Under the pieces are notes generated by a model. It was not told where the DNA came from and ran no database searches. It was given only the letters and a program-made list of their open reading frames with translations. From JAZPYZ01 sp045544455 (GTDB taxonomy: Bacteria; Bacillota; Clostridia; Oscillospirales; Acutalibacteraceae): a stretch of DNA of 64,000 bases. The stretch covers positions 36,852 to 100,851 of the forward strand of contig JAZPYZ010000014.1 in NCBI GenBank assembly GCA_045544455.1, given 5' to 3'. A program made the translations under genes and the position numbers. Below, one piece after another: positions 48,831-56,739 of the stretch. Every line of letters starts with the position of its first letter. The first letter of the stretch is position 1.

Positions 48831-49631
48831 ATGCTTGCCAATTTTCACACCCATACCGTATTCGATGACGGAAAACACACGCCGGAAGAAGTGGTGCTAT
48901 CTGCACTGGAAAAGGGGTTTTCGGCCATTGGCTTTTCGGGTCACGGATACACGGATTTCGACGTGCGGTACTGTATGACCGATACCGACGGGTTTCGCGC
49001 GGAGATCTTGCGACTGAAAGAAAAATACCGAAACGATATTCCGGTGTATCTTGGTGCGGAGGAAGATGCGTTTGCACCCGTCGATCGAAGTCAATTTGAC
49101 TATATCATCGGTTCTTCGCACTATTTTCATCTCCATGATCGGTATTACCCGATCGATTCGGGGATGAATTATTTCAGCCAGTGTCTGCGCGCGTTTAATC
49201 ACGATGCGGTACGGTTGGCCGAAACGTATTATCACACGTTTTGGGAATATATCCGGGTGCGCAAACCCGATATCGTTGGGCATTTTGATTTGATCACCAA
49301 GTTTGACGAACAAGATACCGATCTGTTTTTGAACAACCCGACCTATCGACGGATCGCGGAATCGTGCGCGGCCAAAGTAGCCCAAAGTGGTTGTTTGATC
49401 GAGGTCAACACGGGCGCGATCTCGCGTGGATATCGCACTACGCCGTACCCGAGCGAACATCTGTTGCATCGGCTCAAACAACTCGATGCGCGGCTGATTT
49501 TGTCGGCGGACAGTCACCACAAAGACACGTTGGATTTTGGATTTGAACAAGCCGAACAACGACTTAGAGAGATAGGGTTTACCCACTTGTATACGTTACA
49601 GAAAGGCGCATTTATACCATACGACATTTGA
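48831..49631 (+). CDS. PHP-family histidinol-phosphatase-like phosphoesterase (second copy)
   Basis: 266 aa. HTHT (His6, His8), GFSGHGY, GAEEDAF, SSHYF, GHFD and ADSHH give the PHP metal site. It is related to, but clearly different from, the earlier PHP protein; this one has the HisK-type YFSQCLRAFNHDAVRLAETYY segment and is the better candidate for histidinol phosphatase. AAAGGGG lies a little far (13 nt) from the ATG. It is followed by a Cof phosphatase 18 nt downstream. Confidence 0.87.
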   Translation: MLANFHTHTVFDDGKHTPEEVVLSALEKGFSAIGFSGHGYTDFDVRYCMTDTDGFRAEILRLKEKYRNDIPVYLGAEEDAFAPVDRSQFDYIIGSSHYFHLHDRYYPIDSGMNYFSQCLRAFNHDAVRLAETYYHTFWEYIRVRKPDIVGHFDLITKFDEQDTDLFLNNPTYRRIAESCAAKVAQSGCLIEVNTGAISRGYRTTPYPSEHLLHRLKQLDARLILSADSHHKDTLDFGFEQAEQRLREIGFTHLYTLQKGAFIPYDI

Positions 49632-49649
49632 TATCAGGAGATCAAAAAG

Positions 49650-50471
49650 ATGGGCAAATTTGACGGACTGTTATTTTGTACCGATTTGGACGGTACGTTG
49701 TATCAAAGCGATACGACTGTGTCGCGTGAAAACAGAGAAGCCATTCGATATTTTCAATCCGAAGGTGGCTTGTTTACCTTTATCACCGGCCGTATACCGA
49801 TGACTTCTCACGAGATTTGCCGCGTGATTGAACCGAATGCGCCGTATGGATGCATCAATGGTGGCGGGATCTATGATCCGCATCAAGGGACATATCTATG
49901 GAAGACGACGTTGCCGTATGAAGCCATAGAATTGGTCGAATATATCGATCACCAGTTGCCGGATATTGGTATCCAGATCAATACCGAACAAGACGTGTAT
50001 TTCAGCAAGGATAATTCTGCGATGGAATGGTTTCGCAAGGTGACCGGTGTGCCACCGAATTCGCGTCACTATCGCGATATAACAGAACCGATGTTGAAGG
50101 TGTTATTTGCACATGAAGATGAGGCTCGGTTAGATGAGGCGGCGCGTTTGTTGAACGGTCACCCGAAGGCGAAAAAGTTTGATTTTATTCGTTCAGAGAA
50201 GATCCTGTACGAATTGTTGCCGAAAGGCGTCAGCAAAGGGGCGGTATTGGAGAAAATGGCCCAGTTATTGGGTGTCGATATAAACCGTACGATTGCGGTA
50301 GGGGATTATGAAAACGACGTTTCGATGATCCGCGTCGCCGGCGTGGGATATGCGGTTGCCAATGCGCGTCCGGCCGCTAAAGCGGTGGCCGATCGGATAA
50401 CAGTTTCCAACGACGAACACGCGATTGCGAAGATCGTTGAGGAGATCGATACGGGTATGGTCCGGTTGTAA
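49650..50471 (+). CDS. Cof-type HAD hydrolase
   Basis: 273 aa. Motif I CTDLDGTLY (Asp12, Asp14), motif II FITGR, and VGDYENDVSMI for motif IV. The large C2 cap places it with Cof/YbjI-like sugar-phosphate or flavin/nucleotide phosphatases. The substrate is not predictable. It shares a transcript with the PHP gene. Confidence 0.9.
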   Translation: MGKFDGLLFCTDLDGTLYQSDTTVSRENREAIRYFQSEGGLFTFITGRIPMTSHEICRVIEPNAPYGCINGGGIYDPHQGTYLWKTTLPYEAIELVEYIDHQLPDIGIQINTEQDVYFSKDNSAMEWFRKVTGVPPNSRHYRDITEPMLKVLFAHEDEARLDEAARLLNGHPKAKKFDFIRSEKILYELLPKGVSKGAVLEKMAQLLGVDINRTIAVGDYENDVSMIRVAGVGYAVANARPAAKAVADRITVSNDEHAIAKIVEEIDTGMVRL

Positions 50472-50480
50472 AACCCAGAT

Positions 50481-50517
50481 AAAAGCGAGTCGCACAATGG
50501 TGTGGCTCGCTTTTTTG
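50481..50517 (+). terminator. Terminator after the PHP-Cof operon
   Basis: A 15-bp stem with G-U pairs (AAAAGCGAGTCGCAC and partner), loop AATG, T-run. Confidence 0.9.
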
Positions 50518-50539
50518 TAGAATATTCCTGAAAAACCAC

Positions 50540-50568
50540 TTGCAGTACGGCGAAAAATAGTGTAAAAT
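50540..50568 (+). promoter_or_regulatory. Promoter of the PRTase-like gene
   Basis: TTGCAG, 17 nt, TAAAAT. Confidence 0.6.
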
Positions 50569-50600
50569 AATCATACAAACTCAATAGAGGGGGAAACCGT

Positions 50601-51242
50601 ATGCCGACTTTGCACATTATGAAATACGCTACCAAGCGCAACAACTTGTTTTTACGTGTGGCGATGGGCCATTTTGCGACCGGTAACCGCCATAGCAACT
50701 ATTATATCGATGTAGCTTCGCAGAAGACGCGTCTTTCCGAAGCGCGTGCCGTTGCGGAAGAACTGCGTTCGTACTATTATGCCGATACCATCGTGGATAC
50801 CATTTTGTGTCTGGACGGTACTGAGGTTATCGGTGCTTGTTTGGCCGACAGTTTGTCGAAAGCCGATTTTATTAATATGAATGCGCACAAAACCATTTAT
50901 GTGGTTACGCCTGAATTTACCAACGGTGGGCAGTTGTTGTTCCGCGACAACCTGGTTCCGATGATTAAAGGGAAACACGTTATGATTCTGGCGGTATCGG
51001 TTGCTTCCGGCCGCACCGTACAGTCGGCGATCAACGCGGTCAACTATTACGGCGGCACAGTCTCGGGTGTATCGGCGATCTTCTCTACCGCGAAAGAATG
51101 CGGCGGATTCCCGGTTCGCTCGGTGTTTGATCCGAACGATCTGCCGGATTATATCAGTGCGCCGGCGCACGAATGTCCGTTATGTAAGGCAGGGCACAAG
51201 TTAGACGCTTTGATCAACAGTCACGGATTCTCAAAACTGTAA
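50601..51242 (+). CDS. Orotate phosphoribosyltransferase-like protein with altered PRPP loop
   Basis: 213 aa. The overall type I PRTase outline is present: SNYYIDV at the N side, then a core strand, and VMILAVSVASGRTVQSAI (about 127-144) at the place of the PRPP loop. The two acidic residues that normally bind PRPP (as in VDDV) are replaced by SV, while GRT remains. A C-terminal CPLCKAGH (about 183-190) adds two cysteines. It may be a regulatory or differently acting relative rather than PyrE. Single gene with its own promoter and terminator. Confidence 0.75.
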   Translation: MPTLHIMKYATKRNNLFLRVAMGHFATGNRHSNYYIDVASQKTRLSEARAVAEELRSYYYADTIVDTILCLDGTEVIGACLADSLSKADFINMNAHKTIYVVTPEFTNGGQLLFRDNLVPMIKGKHVMILAVSVASGRTVQSAINAVNYYGGTVSGVSAIFSTAKECGGFPVRSVFDPNDLPDYISAPAHECPLCKAGHKLDALINSHGFSKL

Positions 51243-51253
51243 TCGTATCAGTT

Positions 51254-51288
51254 AACGCACGGGTGATTCATCGCCCGTGCGTTTTTTG
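51254..51288 (+). terminator. Terminator after the PRTase-like gene
   Basis: A 10-bp stem AACGCACGGG and complement, then TTTTTTG. Confidence 0.9.
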
Positions 51289-51290
51289 CG

Positions 51291-51319
51291 TTGACGAACG
51301 TACGGATTTTTGGTACAAT
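51291..51319 (+). promoter_or_regulatory. Promoter of the sodium-dependent transporter gene
   Basis: TTGACG, 17 nt ending TTTGG, then TACAAT. Confidence 0.62.
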
Positions 51320-51348
51320 CTATGTCAATGCGCATAAAGGAGACGGAT

Positions 51349-52746
51349 ATGGAAAGAGAACGGTTAGGCAGTCGCCTGGGCTTCATTTTACTCAGTGCCG
51401 GATGCGCCATCGGGGTTGGCAACGTATGGAAATTTCCGTGGATGGCCGGCCAATACGGCGGCGGTGCGTTTGTACTGATTTATTTGGTGTTTTTATTGAT
51501 TTTAGGATTGCCGGTTATGACGATGGAGTTTTCGCTCGGTCGTGCCAGCCAAAGCAGTCCGGTGAAACTGTATCAAAAGTTGGAAAAACCAGGTCAAAAA
51601 TGGCATCTGCATGGGTATGCGACGTTGGTGGCCAATGTGTTGCTGATGATGTTTTACACGTCGGTTACCGGTTGGATTTTGCATTATTTTGTCCGCTTTT
51701 TATCCGGCGACATGACCGGGATCTCGGACGAAACGTCCGCTAATCTGTTCGGCAATATGTTGGCCGATCCGGTCGTGATGGTCGGTTTTATGGCGGTCGT
51801 GGTGGTGCTTGGCTTTTTGATCTTATCATTCGGCTTGCAAAAAGGCGTTGAGCGCGTGACCAAATACATGATGATCGCGCTGTTGGGTTTGATGCTCGTG
51901 TTGGCGATGCACAGTTTTACGTTGGAAGGCGCCGCAGAAGGTTTGCGGTTTTATCTGAAACCGGATTTGTCGAAAATCGACGGTAACGTGATCGTTGGTG
52001 CGATGAATCAGGCGTTTTTCACCTTGAGTCTGGGTATCGGTTCGATGGCGATTTTCGGCAGTTACATCGGTAAGGAACGTTCGCTGATGGGGGAATCGGT
52101 CAATATTTTATGTCTGGATACCTTCGTGGCGATTGTGGCCGGTTTGATTATTTTTCCGGCCTGTTTCACCTTCGATGTGGAACCGGGTGCCGGTCCGAGC
52201 TTGTTGTTTGTGGCGATGGCGAAAGTGTTCAACAACATGGCCGGCGGCCGATGGTGGGGTTCGTTGTTCTTTTTGTTCATGTTTTTCGCGGCGATGTCTA
52301 CCATCATTGCCGTATTCGAAAACATCTTGGCGTGTGTGCGTGAACTGACCGGTTGGGGCCGCATCAAAGCGTGCATCGTTTGTGGTGCGGTGGTGTTGGC
52401 GTTGTCGGTGCCGTGTGCGCTGGGATACAACCTGTGGTCGTCATTTGTGCCGTTTGCATCCGGATCGGCGGTGTTGGATTTGGAAGATTTTGTGGTCAGC
52501 AACTGCTTGCTGCCGTTGGGTGCACTTTGCTACGTGCTGTTTTGCGTCAGCAAAAACGGATGGGGGTTTGACCGCTTTATGGACGAGGCCAATGCCGGTA
52601 AAGGGCTTAAGGTGCAACAATGGATGCGGATGTATATGACGTATGTGTTGCCGATCATTATTGCAGCCGTATTTGTGATCGGTATTTTGAATTTCCCGTT
52701 TGCAGACAACTTTACCCTTGCCGCTTGGTTTAGTCAGTTTTTTTAA
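51349..52746 (+). CDS. Neurotransmitter:sodium symporter (NSS/SNF) family transporter
   Basis: 465 aa with 11-12 membrane segments. The N-terminal LGSRLGFILLSAGCAIGVGNVWKFPW holds the sodium and substrate site typical of LeuT-like bacterial NSS proteins. It imports an amino acid or similar compound with sodium; the substrate is not readable. The ATG at 51349 follows AAAGGAGACGG. A sodium gradient could come from the decarboxylase pump found 20 kb upstream, though that link is speculative. Confidence 0.93.
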   Translation: MERERLGSRLGFILLSAGCAIGVGNVWKFPWMAGQYGGGAFVLIYLVFLLILGLPVMTMEFSLGRASQSSPVKLYQKLEKPGQKWHLHGYATLVANVLLMMFYTSVTGWILHYFVRFLSGDMTGISDETSANLFGNMLADPVVMVGFMAVVVVLGFLILSFGLQKGVERVTKYMMIALLGLMLVLAMHSFTLEGAAEGLRFYLKPDLSKIDGNVIVGAMNQAFFTLSLGIGSMAIFGSYIGKERSLMGESVNILCLDTFVAIVAGLIIFPACFTFDVEPGAGPSLLFVAMAKVFNNMAGGRWWGSLFFLFMFFAAMSTIIAVFENILACVRELTGWGRIKACIVCGAVVLALSVPCALGYNLWSSFVPFASGSAVLDLEDFVVSNCLLPLGALCYVLFCVSKNGWGFDRFMDEANAGKGLKVQQWMRMYMTYVLPIIIAAVFVIGILNFPFADNFTLAAWFSQFF

Positions 52747-52760
52747 CGGAATAGGATCTC

Positions 52761-52796
52761 GTTGCCTCGCATCTTGCATGCGAGGTAACGTTTTGT
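52761..52796 (+). terminator. Terminator after the NSS transporter gene
   Basis: A hairpin of about 11 bp (GTTGCCTCGCAT with ATGCGAGGTAAC) then GTTTTGTC. Confidence 0.7.
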
Positions 52797-52804
52797 CATG
52801 AGGA

Positions 52805-52832
52805 TTGACTTTATAGCAGACGGTGGTATAAT
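52805..52832 (+). promoter_or_regulatory. Promoter of sulP-yeiH
   Basis: TTGACT, 16 nt ending GGTGG, then TATAAT. Confidence 0.65.
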
Positions 52833-52857
52833 CAACGAGTTGGAGAGGGGTTTATAT

Positions 52858-54144
52858 ATGAAAACGTTTTATTTACAACCGAAGATCGTGAGCGCTCTTC
52901 GTGGGTATACCAACCAACAGTTTGTCCGGGATTTGATCGCCGGTATCATCGTGGCGATCATCGCGCTGCCGTTATCCATTGCGTTGGCATTGGCATCCGG
53001 CGTGGAACCGGCTTGTGGTGTATATACCGCGATTGCGGCCGGTTTTGTGGTATCGTTACTTGGTGGCAGTCGCGTACAGATTGCCGGACCAACGGCGGCG
53101 TTTGCCACCATTGTGGCAGGCGTGGTTGCGACGCAAGGTATGGACGGCTTGTTTTTATCGACCGTGATAGCCGGTATACTGTTGGTTGTGATGGGCGTAT
53201 TGAAACTGGGTTCCTTTATTAAATATATGCCGCATACCATCACCGTCGGTTTTACCGGCGGTATCGCCGTGACGATTTTGCTGGGCCAAATCAAAGATTT
53301 TCTAGGACTCACGTATGCGGCGGGTGTGCGTCCGATCGAAACACTTGAAAAGGTGGAAGCGAATATAGAGGCGATCACCACCTTCAGCCCGTGGGCACTG
53401 TTGATCGGTGTGGTGAGTTTGGCAATTTTGATCGTATATCCGAAACTTGAAAAACGCGTACCTCCGTCCTTGATCGCGGTGGTCGTTAGCGCGGTGCTGG
53501 TCGCGATGGTTCCGGTGTTGGATGAACAGGTATATACCATTGGAGATTTGTATGCCATTCCAACCGGTTTGCCGACCGTTGATCTGGCCGGCATGGATTT
53601 TAGTTTGGATAACATTTTGGCGGCGGTTCCGAACGCGGTTACCATTGCGATTTTAGCGGCGATCGAATCGCTGTTGTCCTGCGTGGTGGCGGATGGTATG
53701 GTGAACTCCCAACACAATCCCAATGCAGAACTGGTCGCACAAGGTGCCGGCAACGTGGCGTCTGTGTTGTTTGGCGGGATACCGGCTACCGGGGCGATTG
53801 CGCGGACGTCTGCCAACGCTAAAAACGGTGGCCGTACGCCGATTGCCGGCATGGTGCATGCGGTAGTTTTGTTGTTGGTATTGTTGTTCCTGATGCCGTA
53901 TGCCGCCCTTATTCCGATGCCGACGATTGCCGCGATCTTATTTATGGTTGCATATAACATGAGCGAATGGCGTGAGTTTGTTCGCATTATTCGACAAAAA
54001 CAATGGGGCGATATCGCGGTATTGATGCTGACCTTTGCGTTGACGGTGATCTTCGACCTTGTGGTGGCGATCGTCGCCGGTATTGCGTTACAACTGGTAC
54101 TGGTGTTGATTCGCAAATGCCGTGCGAAACAAAAAGAGGAGTAA
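52858..54144 (+). CDS. SulP-family anion transporter without STAS domain
   Basis: 428 aa. Membrane domain of the SLC26/SulP family: RDLIAGIIVAIIALPLSIALALASGVEP, GPTAAFATIVA and GGIPATGAIARTSANAKNGGRTP, the conserved substrate region. About 12-14 segments. The protein stops soon after the last segment (CRAKQKEE), so the cytoplasmic STAS domain of most SulP proteins is missing. It probably carries sulfate or bicarbonate. The next gene starts 2 nt later. Confidence 0.92.
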   Translation: MKTFYLQPKIVSALRGYTNQQFVRDLIAGIIVAIIALPLSIALALASGVEPACGVYTAIAAGFVVSLLGGSRVQIAGPTAAFATIVAGVVATQGMDGLFLSTVIAGILLVVMGVLKLGSFIKYMPHTITVGFTGGIAVTILLGQIKDFLGLTYAAGVRPIETLEKVEANIEAITTFSPWALLIGVVSLAILIVYPKLEKRVPPSLIAVVVSAVLVAMVPVLDEQVYTIGDLYAIPTGLPTVDLAGMDFSLDNILAAVPNAVTIAILAAIESLLSCVVADGMVNSQHNPNAELVAQGAGNVASVLFGGIPATGAIARTSANAKNGGRTPIAGMVHAVVLLLVLLFLMPYAALIPMPTIAAILFMVAYNMSEWREFVRIIRQKQWGDIAVLMLTFALTVIFDLVVAIVAGIALQLVLVLIRKCRAKQKEE

Positions 54145-54146
54145 CG

Positions 54147-55190
54147 ATGAAACAGATATATATTCGATTGGTTAAACCGATTCCGGGCATGGTGGCGTCG
54201 GTGGCCATTGCGTCATTGGCATGCTTTTTAGAGAGTTTGTTGCCGGTCCATGTGATCGGATCGGCCGTGATCGCGATGTTTATCGGAATGATCATCAATC
54301 ATTTTGTAAAAGGGTCAACCGTATTAAAACCCGGCCTTACTTTCACATCCAAGAAGGTGCTGAAGTTTGCGATTATTTTGTTAGGGTTGTCGCTCAACAT
54401 CACGACCGTGTTAAACGTCGGTAAAATGTCGCTCGCGGTGATGGTGTTCACGCTATTGACCTGTTTTGGCGGCGGTTACGTGATTGGTAAGGCGTTGGGG
54501 CTTAACTGGAAACTGTCTAACCTGATCTCGGCCGGCACCGGTATTTGCGGCGGTTCGGCGATTGCTGCAATCGCTCCGACCATTGATGCCGACGATAACG
54601 ATATCGCGTATGCGATGAGTGCGACGTTTTTATTTGATATGGCGATGATTGTGCTGTTCCCGATCATGGGGCAGGCGATGAACATGTCGGCGGAAGCATT
54701 TGGTTTGTGGGCCGGTACGGCGGTGAACGATACCTCGTCGGTAGTGGCGACCGGATACGCCTATTCCGAAGCGGCCGGCGATTATGCCACTATGGTCAAA
54801 CTCACCAGAACGTTGGCCATTATCCCGACGGTGATTACATTTGCATTGATCCAACTGCGTCTCAAACGTAAAGAGGCTATGGCGGTTGCGGCGGACGTGT
54901 CCGATATGAAGATGGATTTTAAATTTAGCAAGGTGTTCCCGTGGTTTATTCTCGGTTTTTTGGCGATGGTGTTAGTGGCCAGTGTGTTCCCGGTCCCGGC
55001 GGACGTGGTAGCGACCACCAAGAGCATCAGTAAATTTTTAATGGTGTGTGCGCTCGCGGCAATCGGACTGAACACCTCGTTTTCCAGCATGAAAAAAGCA
55101 GGCATCCGCCCGATGGTTCATGGTTTTATCATTTCGGCATTGGTGGTTGTGGTGGCACTGGTTGTTGAAATATGTATGGGTATGGTATAA
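54147..55190 (+). CDS. YeiH/UPF0324 family membrane protein (putative anion exporter)
   Basis: 347 aa with about ten membrane segments. Family blocks: KFAIILLGLSLN, GTGICGGSAIAA and WAGTAVNDTSSVVA. YeiH proteins are tentatively called sulfate exporters. Here one is directly behind SulP, so the two probably act on the same anion. AGGAG precedes the ATG at 54147; the longer upstream frame overlaps sulP and is rejected. Confidence 0.9.
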   Translation: MKQIYIRLVKPIPGMVASVAIASLACFLESLLPVHVIGSAVIAMFIGMIINHFVKGSTVLKPGLTFTSKKVLKFAIILLGLSLNITTVLNVGKMSLAVMVFTLLTCFGGGYVIGKALGLNWKLSNLISAGTGICGGSAIAAIAPTIDADDNDIAYAMSATFLFDMAMIVLFPIMGQAMNMSAEAFGLWAGTAVNDTSSVVATGYAYSEAAGDYATMVKLTRTLAIIPTVITFALIQLRLKRKEAMAVAADVSDMKMDFKFSKVFPWFILGFLAMVLVASVFPVPADVVATTKSISKFLMVCALAAIGLNTSFSSMKKAGIRPMVHGFIISALVVVVALVVEICMGMV

Positions 55191-55270
55191 CACCTCATTA
55201 TCCACGCGATAACGGCGGTCTGTTCGTCGGAATTCGTATGCGTTAATACAAAATAATTCCAAAAAAGCCG

Positions 55271-55299
55271 TTGCGTTTTCGGCAACAATGTGGTATGAT
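55271..55299 (+). promoter_or_regulatory. Promoter of tRNA-Leu
   Basis: TTGCGT, 17 nt ending TGTGG, then TATGAT. Confidence 0.65.
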
Positions 55300-55315
55300 A
55301 CTGATTGTTGACCGC

Positions 55316-55401
55316 GCCGCTGTGGTGGAATGGCAGACACAAGGGACTTAAAATCCCTCGGTAGCAATACCGTACCGGTTCAAGTCCGGTCAGCGGCACC
55401 A
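55316..55401 (+). tRNA. tRNA-Leu (anticodon TAA)
   Basis: 86 nt with an encoded CCA and a long variable arm (TCGGTAGCAATACCG), as in class II tRNAs. Acceptor GCCGCTG/CAGCGGC. Anticodon stem AGGGA/TCCCT with loop CTTAAAA (anticodon at 55349-55351). Confidence 0.95.
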
Positions 55402-55439
55402 ACCAAACGAGCACCCCAAAAGGGGTGCTCGTTTGGTTT
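55402..55439 (+). terminator. Terminator of tRNA-Leu
   Basis: A 16-17-bp hairpin (CCAAACGAGCACCCC and partner) with loop AAAA. The right arm continues into the repeated sequence. Confidence 0.85.
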
Positions 55440-55457
55440 ATACCGTTGGTCCCACAC
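55414..55457 (+). repeat. 44-bp direct repeat, copy 1 (after tRNA-Leu)
   Basis: It begins with the CCCCAAAAGGGG centre of the terminator and continues through CGTTTGGTTTATACCGTTGG to CCCACAC. It is identical to copy 2 except for one base (T/A). Confidence 0.9.
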
Positions 55458-55592
55458 GCAAACCGGCGGTTCAATAAGTGAGATCCCAAGAGAGCAAGCG
55501 AAGCGTCGCGCGATTGGTCGATCGAACTTATGCAGCGAGCGGGCAACGCCTGCGAGTCGCAGTCCGGTGTTGGATGAGTAGCCGAAACCTGT
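55458..55592. other. GC-rich spacer between the two direct repeats
   Basis: 135 bp without a credible gene. It contains GCGAAGCGTCGCGCG and GATTGGTCGATCGAA stretches. Near its end, AGTCCGGT plus a short stretch looks like a degenerate copy of the tRNA-Leu 3' end (AAGTCCGGT ... GGCACC). TGG-TCGATCGAA-CTTAT resembles TGGACCGAGCCGAACCTTTAT from the tRNA-Thr element. Confidence 0.5.
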
Positions 55593-55636
55593 CCCCAAAA
55601 GGGGTGCTCGTTTGGTTTATACCGTTGGACCCACAC
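55593..55636 (+). repeat. 44-bp direct repeat, copy 2
   Basis: Second copy, 179 bp after the first. It lacks the left arm of the terminator hairpin, so only the first copy can form the stop signal. Confidence 0.9.
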
Positions 55637-55675
55637 TTTTTCGCACTTGCCAAATGTGAAAAAGTGTGATACGGT
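55632..55675 (+). promoter_or_regulatory. Promoter region of the VOC gene within an inverted repeat
   Basis: TTGCCA (55647-55652), 17 nt ending TGTGA, TACGGT (55670-55675). The -35 is inside the loop of a 14-bp hairpin (CACACTTTTT arms, 55632-55668) that could act as an operator. Confidence 0.4.
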
Positions 55676-55700
55676 TACATCAACAGAAAGGGTGTTGAGA

Positions 55701-56105
55701 ATGGCAAATAACAGTATACGTGGAATGCGGTTTCATCATATTGCGTTGAAATGCGCGAATCTGAATAAAAGCCTGCAGATGTATGAAGCGTTGGGACTGC
55801 AAGAGGTCGCCCGCTGGGGCGAAGGAGACGGCGAGATCGTGATGCTGGATATCGGCGACGGCGGCCGGATCGAGTTGTTTGCCAACGGCGGCGATGCGTA
55901 TGCGACCAACGGCAAATGGCAGCATTTTGCATTGGGAGTAGAGGATGTTGACCAAGCCTATCGTGTGGCTTTGGATGCCGGCTTTTTGCCGAAAACCGCC
56001 CCGAAGATTGTATCGCTTAATGCGAAACCGAAACCGATGTCGATTAACATCGCATTCGTTATCGGTCCTGACGGCGAAGAGGTCGAATTTTTCAAAGAGG
56101 TATAA
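55701..56105 (+). CDS. VOC-superfamily protein (glyoxalase/bleomycin-resistance fold)
   Basis: 134 aa. Two beta-alpha-beta-beta-beta units: HHIALKCANLNKSLQMYEALGLQ, then WQHFALGVEDVDQAYRVALDAG and the late EVEFFKEV. His and Glu candidates for one metal site are present (His near residue 11, Glu near 61, His near 79, Glu near 130). Lactoylglutathione lyase or a dioxygenase-like role is possible; the family is too broad to be precise. AAAGGGTG before the ATG at 55701. Confidence 0.85.
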   Translation: MANNSIRGMRFHHIALKCANLNKSLQMYEALGLQEVARWGEGDGEIVMLDIGDGGRIELFANGGDAYATNGKWQHFALGVEDVDQAYRVALDAGFLPKTAPKIVSLNAKPKPMSINIAFVIGPDGEEVEFFKEV

Positions 56106-56114
56106 CGATCCATT

Positions 56115-56154
56115 AAAAAGCAGCTCTCCGCTTATGCGAAGAGCTGCTTTTTTG
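56115..56154. terminator. Bidirectional terminator between the VOC and chromate-transporter genes
   Basis: A 12-bp stem AAAAAGCAGCTC and complement with T-runs on both strands, between converging genes. Confidence 0.92.
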
Positions 56155-56163
56155 ATGGTGTAT

Positions 56164-56739
56164 TTATACCGGTAACCCGATGGTAAAGCCGGCGAGAATG
56201 CCGATGCCGGCCGACAGACACACGATCACAATGGGATGTATCTTGCGGAACGCCAATACCGCACACCCGGCAAAAATCGCGAGCGACAGGTAAAACGATG
56301 GGGTGGTGAACAAGGCGGTCGACAACCCGGTTGCCGGCACAAACACCGTTTCGCCCATCGACAGTACGGCGGCCGCGATCAACCCGACAACGGCCGGTTT
56401 CAAACCGGTCATGCAACCGGCGACGATGCGGTTTTCTTTAAATTTCTCATAAGCTTTAGCAACGATCAAGATCACGATAAACGAGGGTAGCACTACACCA
56501 AGTGTGGCGCACATCGCTCCTAAAAATCCACCGGTTTCCATCCCGATATAGGTTGCGATATTGATGGCAAACGGACCGGGCGTACTTTCGCTAACGGCGA
56601 TAAAGTTGATCAAGGAAGCTTCTTCTAACCAACCGTGCGAGATCACCTCTGCCTGGATAAGCGGTAACATGGCGTAACCGCCGCCGAAAGTAAACAATCC
56701 GATTTTAAAGAACGTAACGAACAATGTCAACCAGATCAT
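56164..56739 (-). CDS. chrA: Chromate transporter-family protein, second half-size subunit
   Basis: 191 aa, one ChrA domain with about six membrane segments: FFKIGLFTFGGGYAMLPLIQAE, VSESTPGPFAINIATYIG and GVVLPSFIVILIVAKA. Bacterial ChrA is either one long protein with two such domains or, as here, two short proteins that probably work as a pair. The ATG at 56739 overlaps the partner's stop (ATGA), with GGAGG upstream. Chromate is the named substrate, but sulfate or another anion may be natural. Confidence 0.9.
   Translation of the reverse strand: MIWLTLFVTFFKIGLFTFGGGYAMLPLIQAEVISHGWLEEASLINFIAVSESTPGPFAINIATYIGMETGGFLGAMCATLGVVLPSFIVILIVAKAYEKFKENRIVAGCMTGLKPAVVGLIAAAVLSMGETVFVPATGLSTALFTTPSFYLSLAIFAGCAVLAFRKIHPIVIVCLSAGIGILAGFTIGLPV

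Noticed and set aside
52869..54116. A 415-codon minus-strand frame
   Set aside because: Complement of sulP. Its Thr/Ala/Ile-rich product reflects reversed hydrophobic codons.
54003..54146. N-terminal extension of the YeiH protein
   Set aside because: Overlaps sulP, is Cys/Arg-rich and is not membrane-like. ATG 54147 follows AGGAG.
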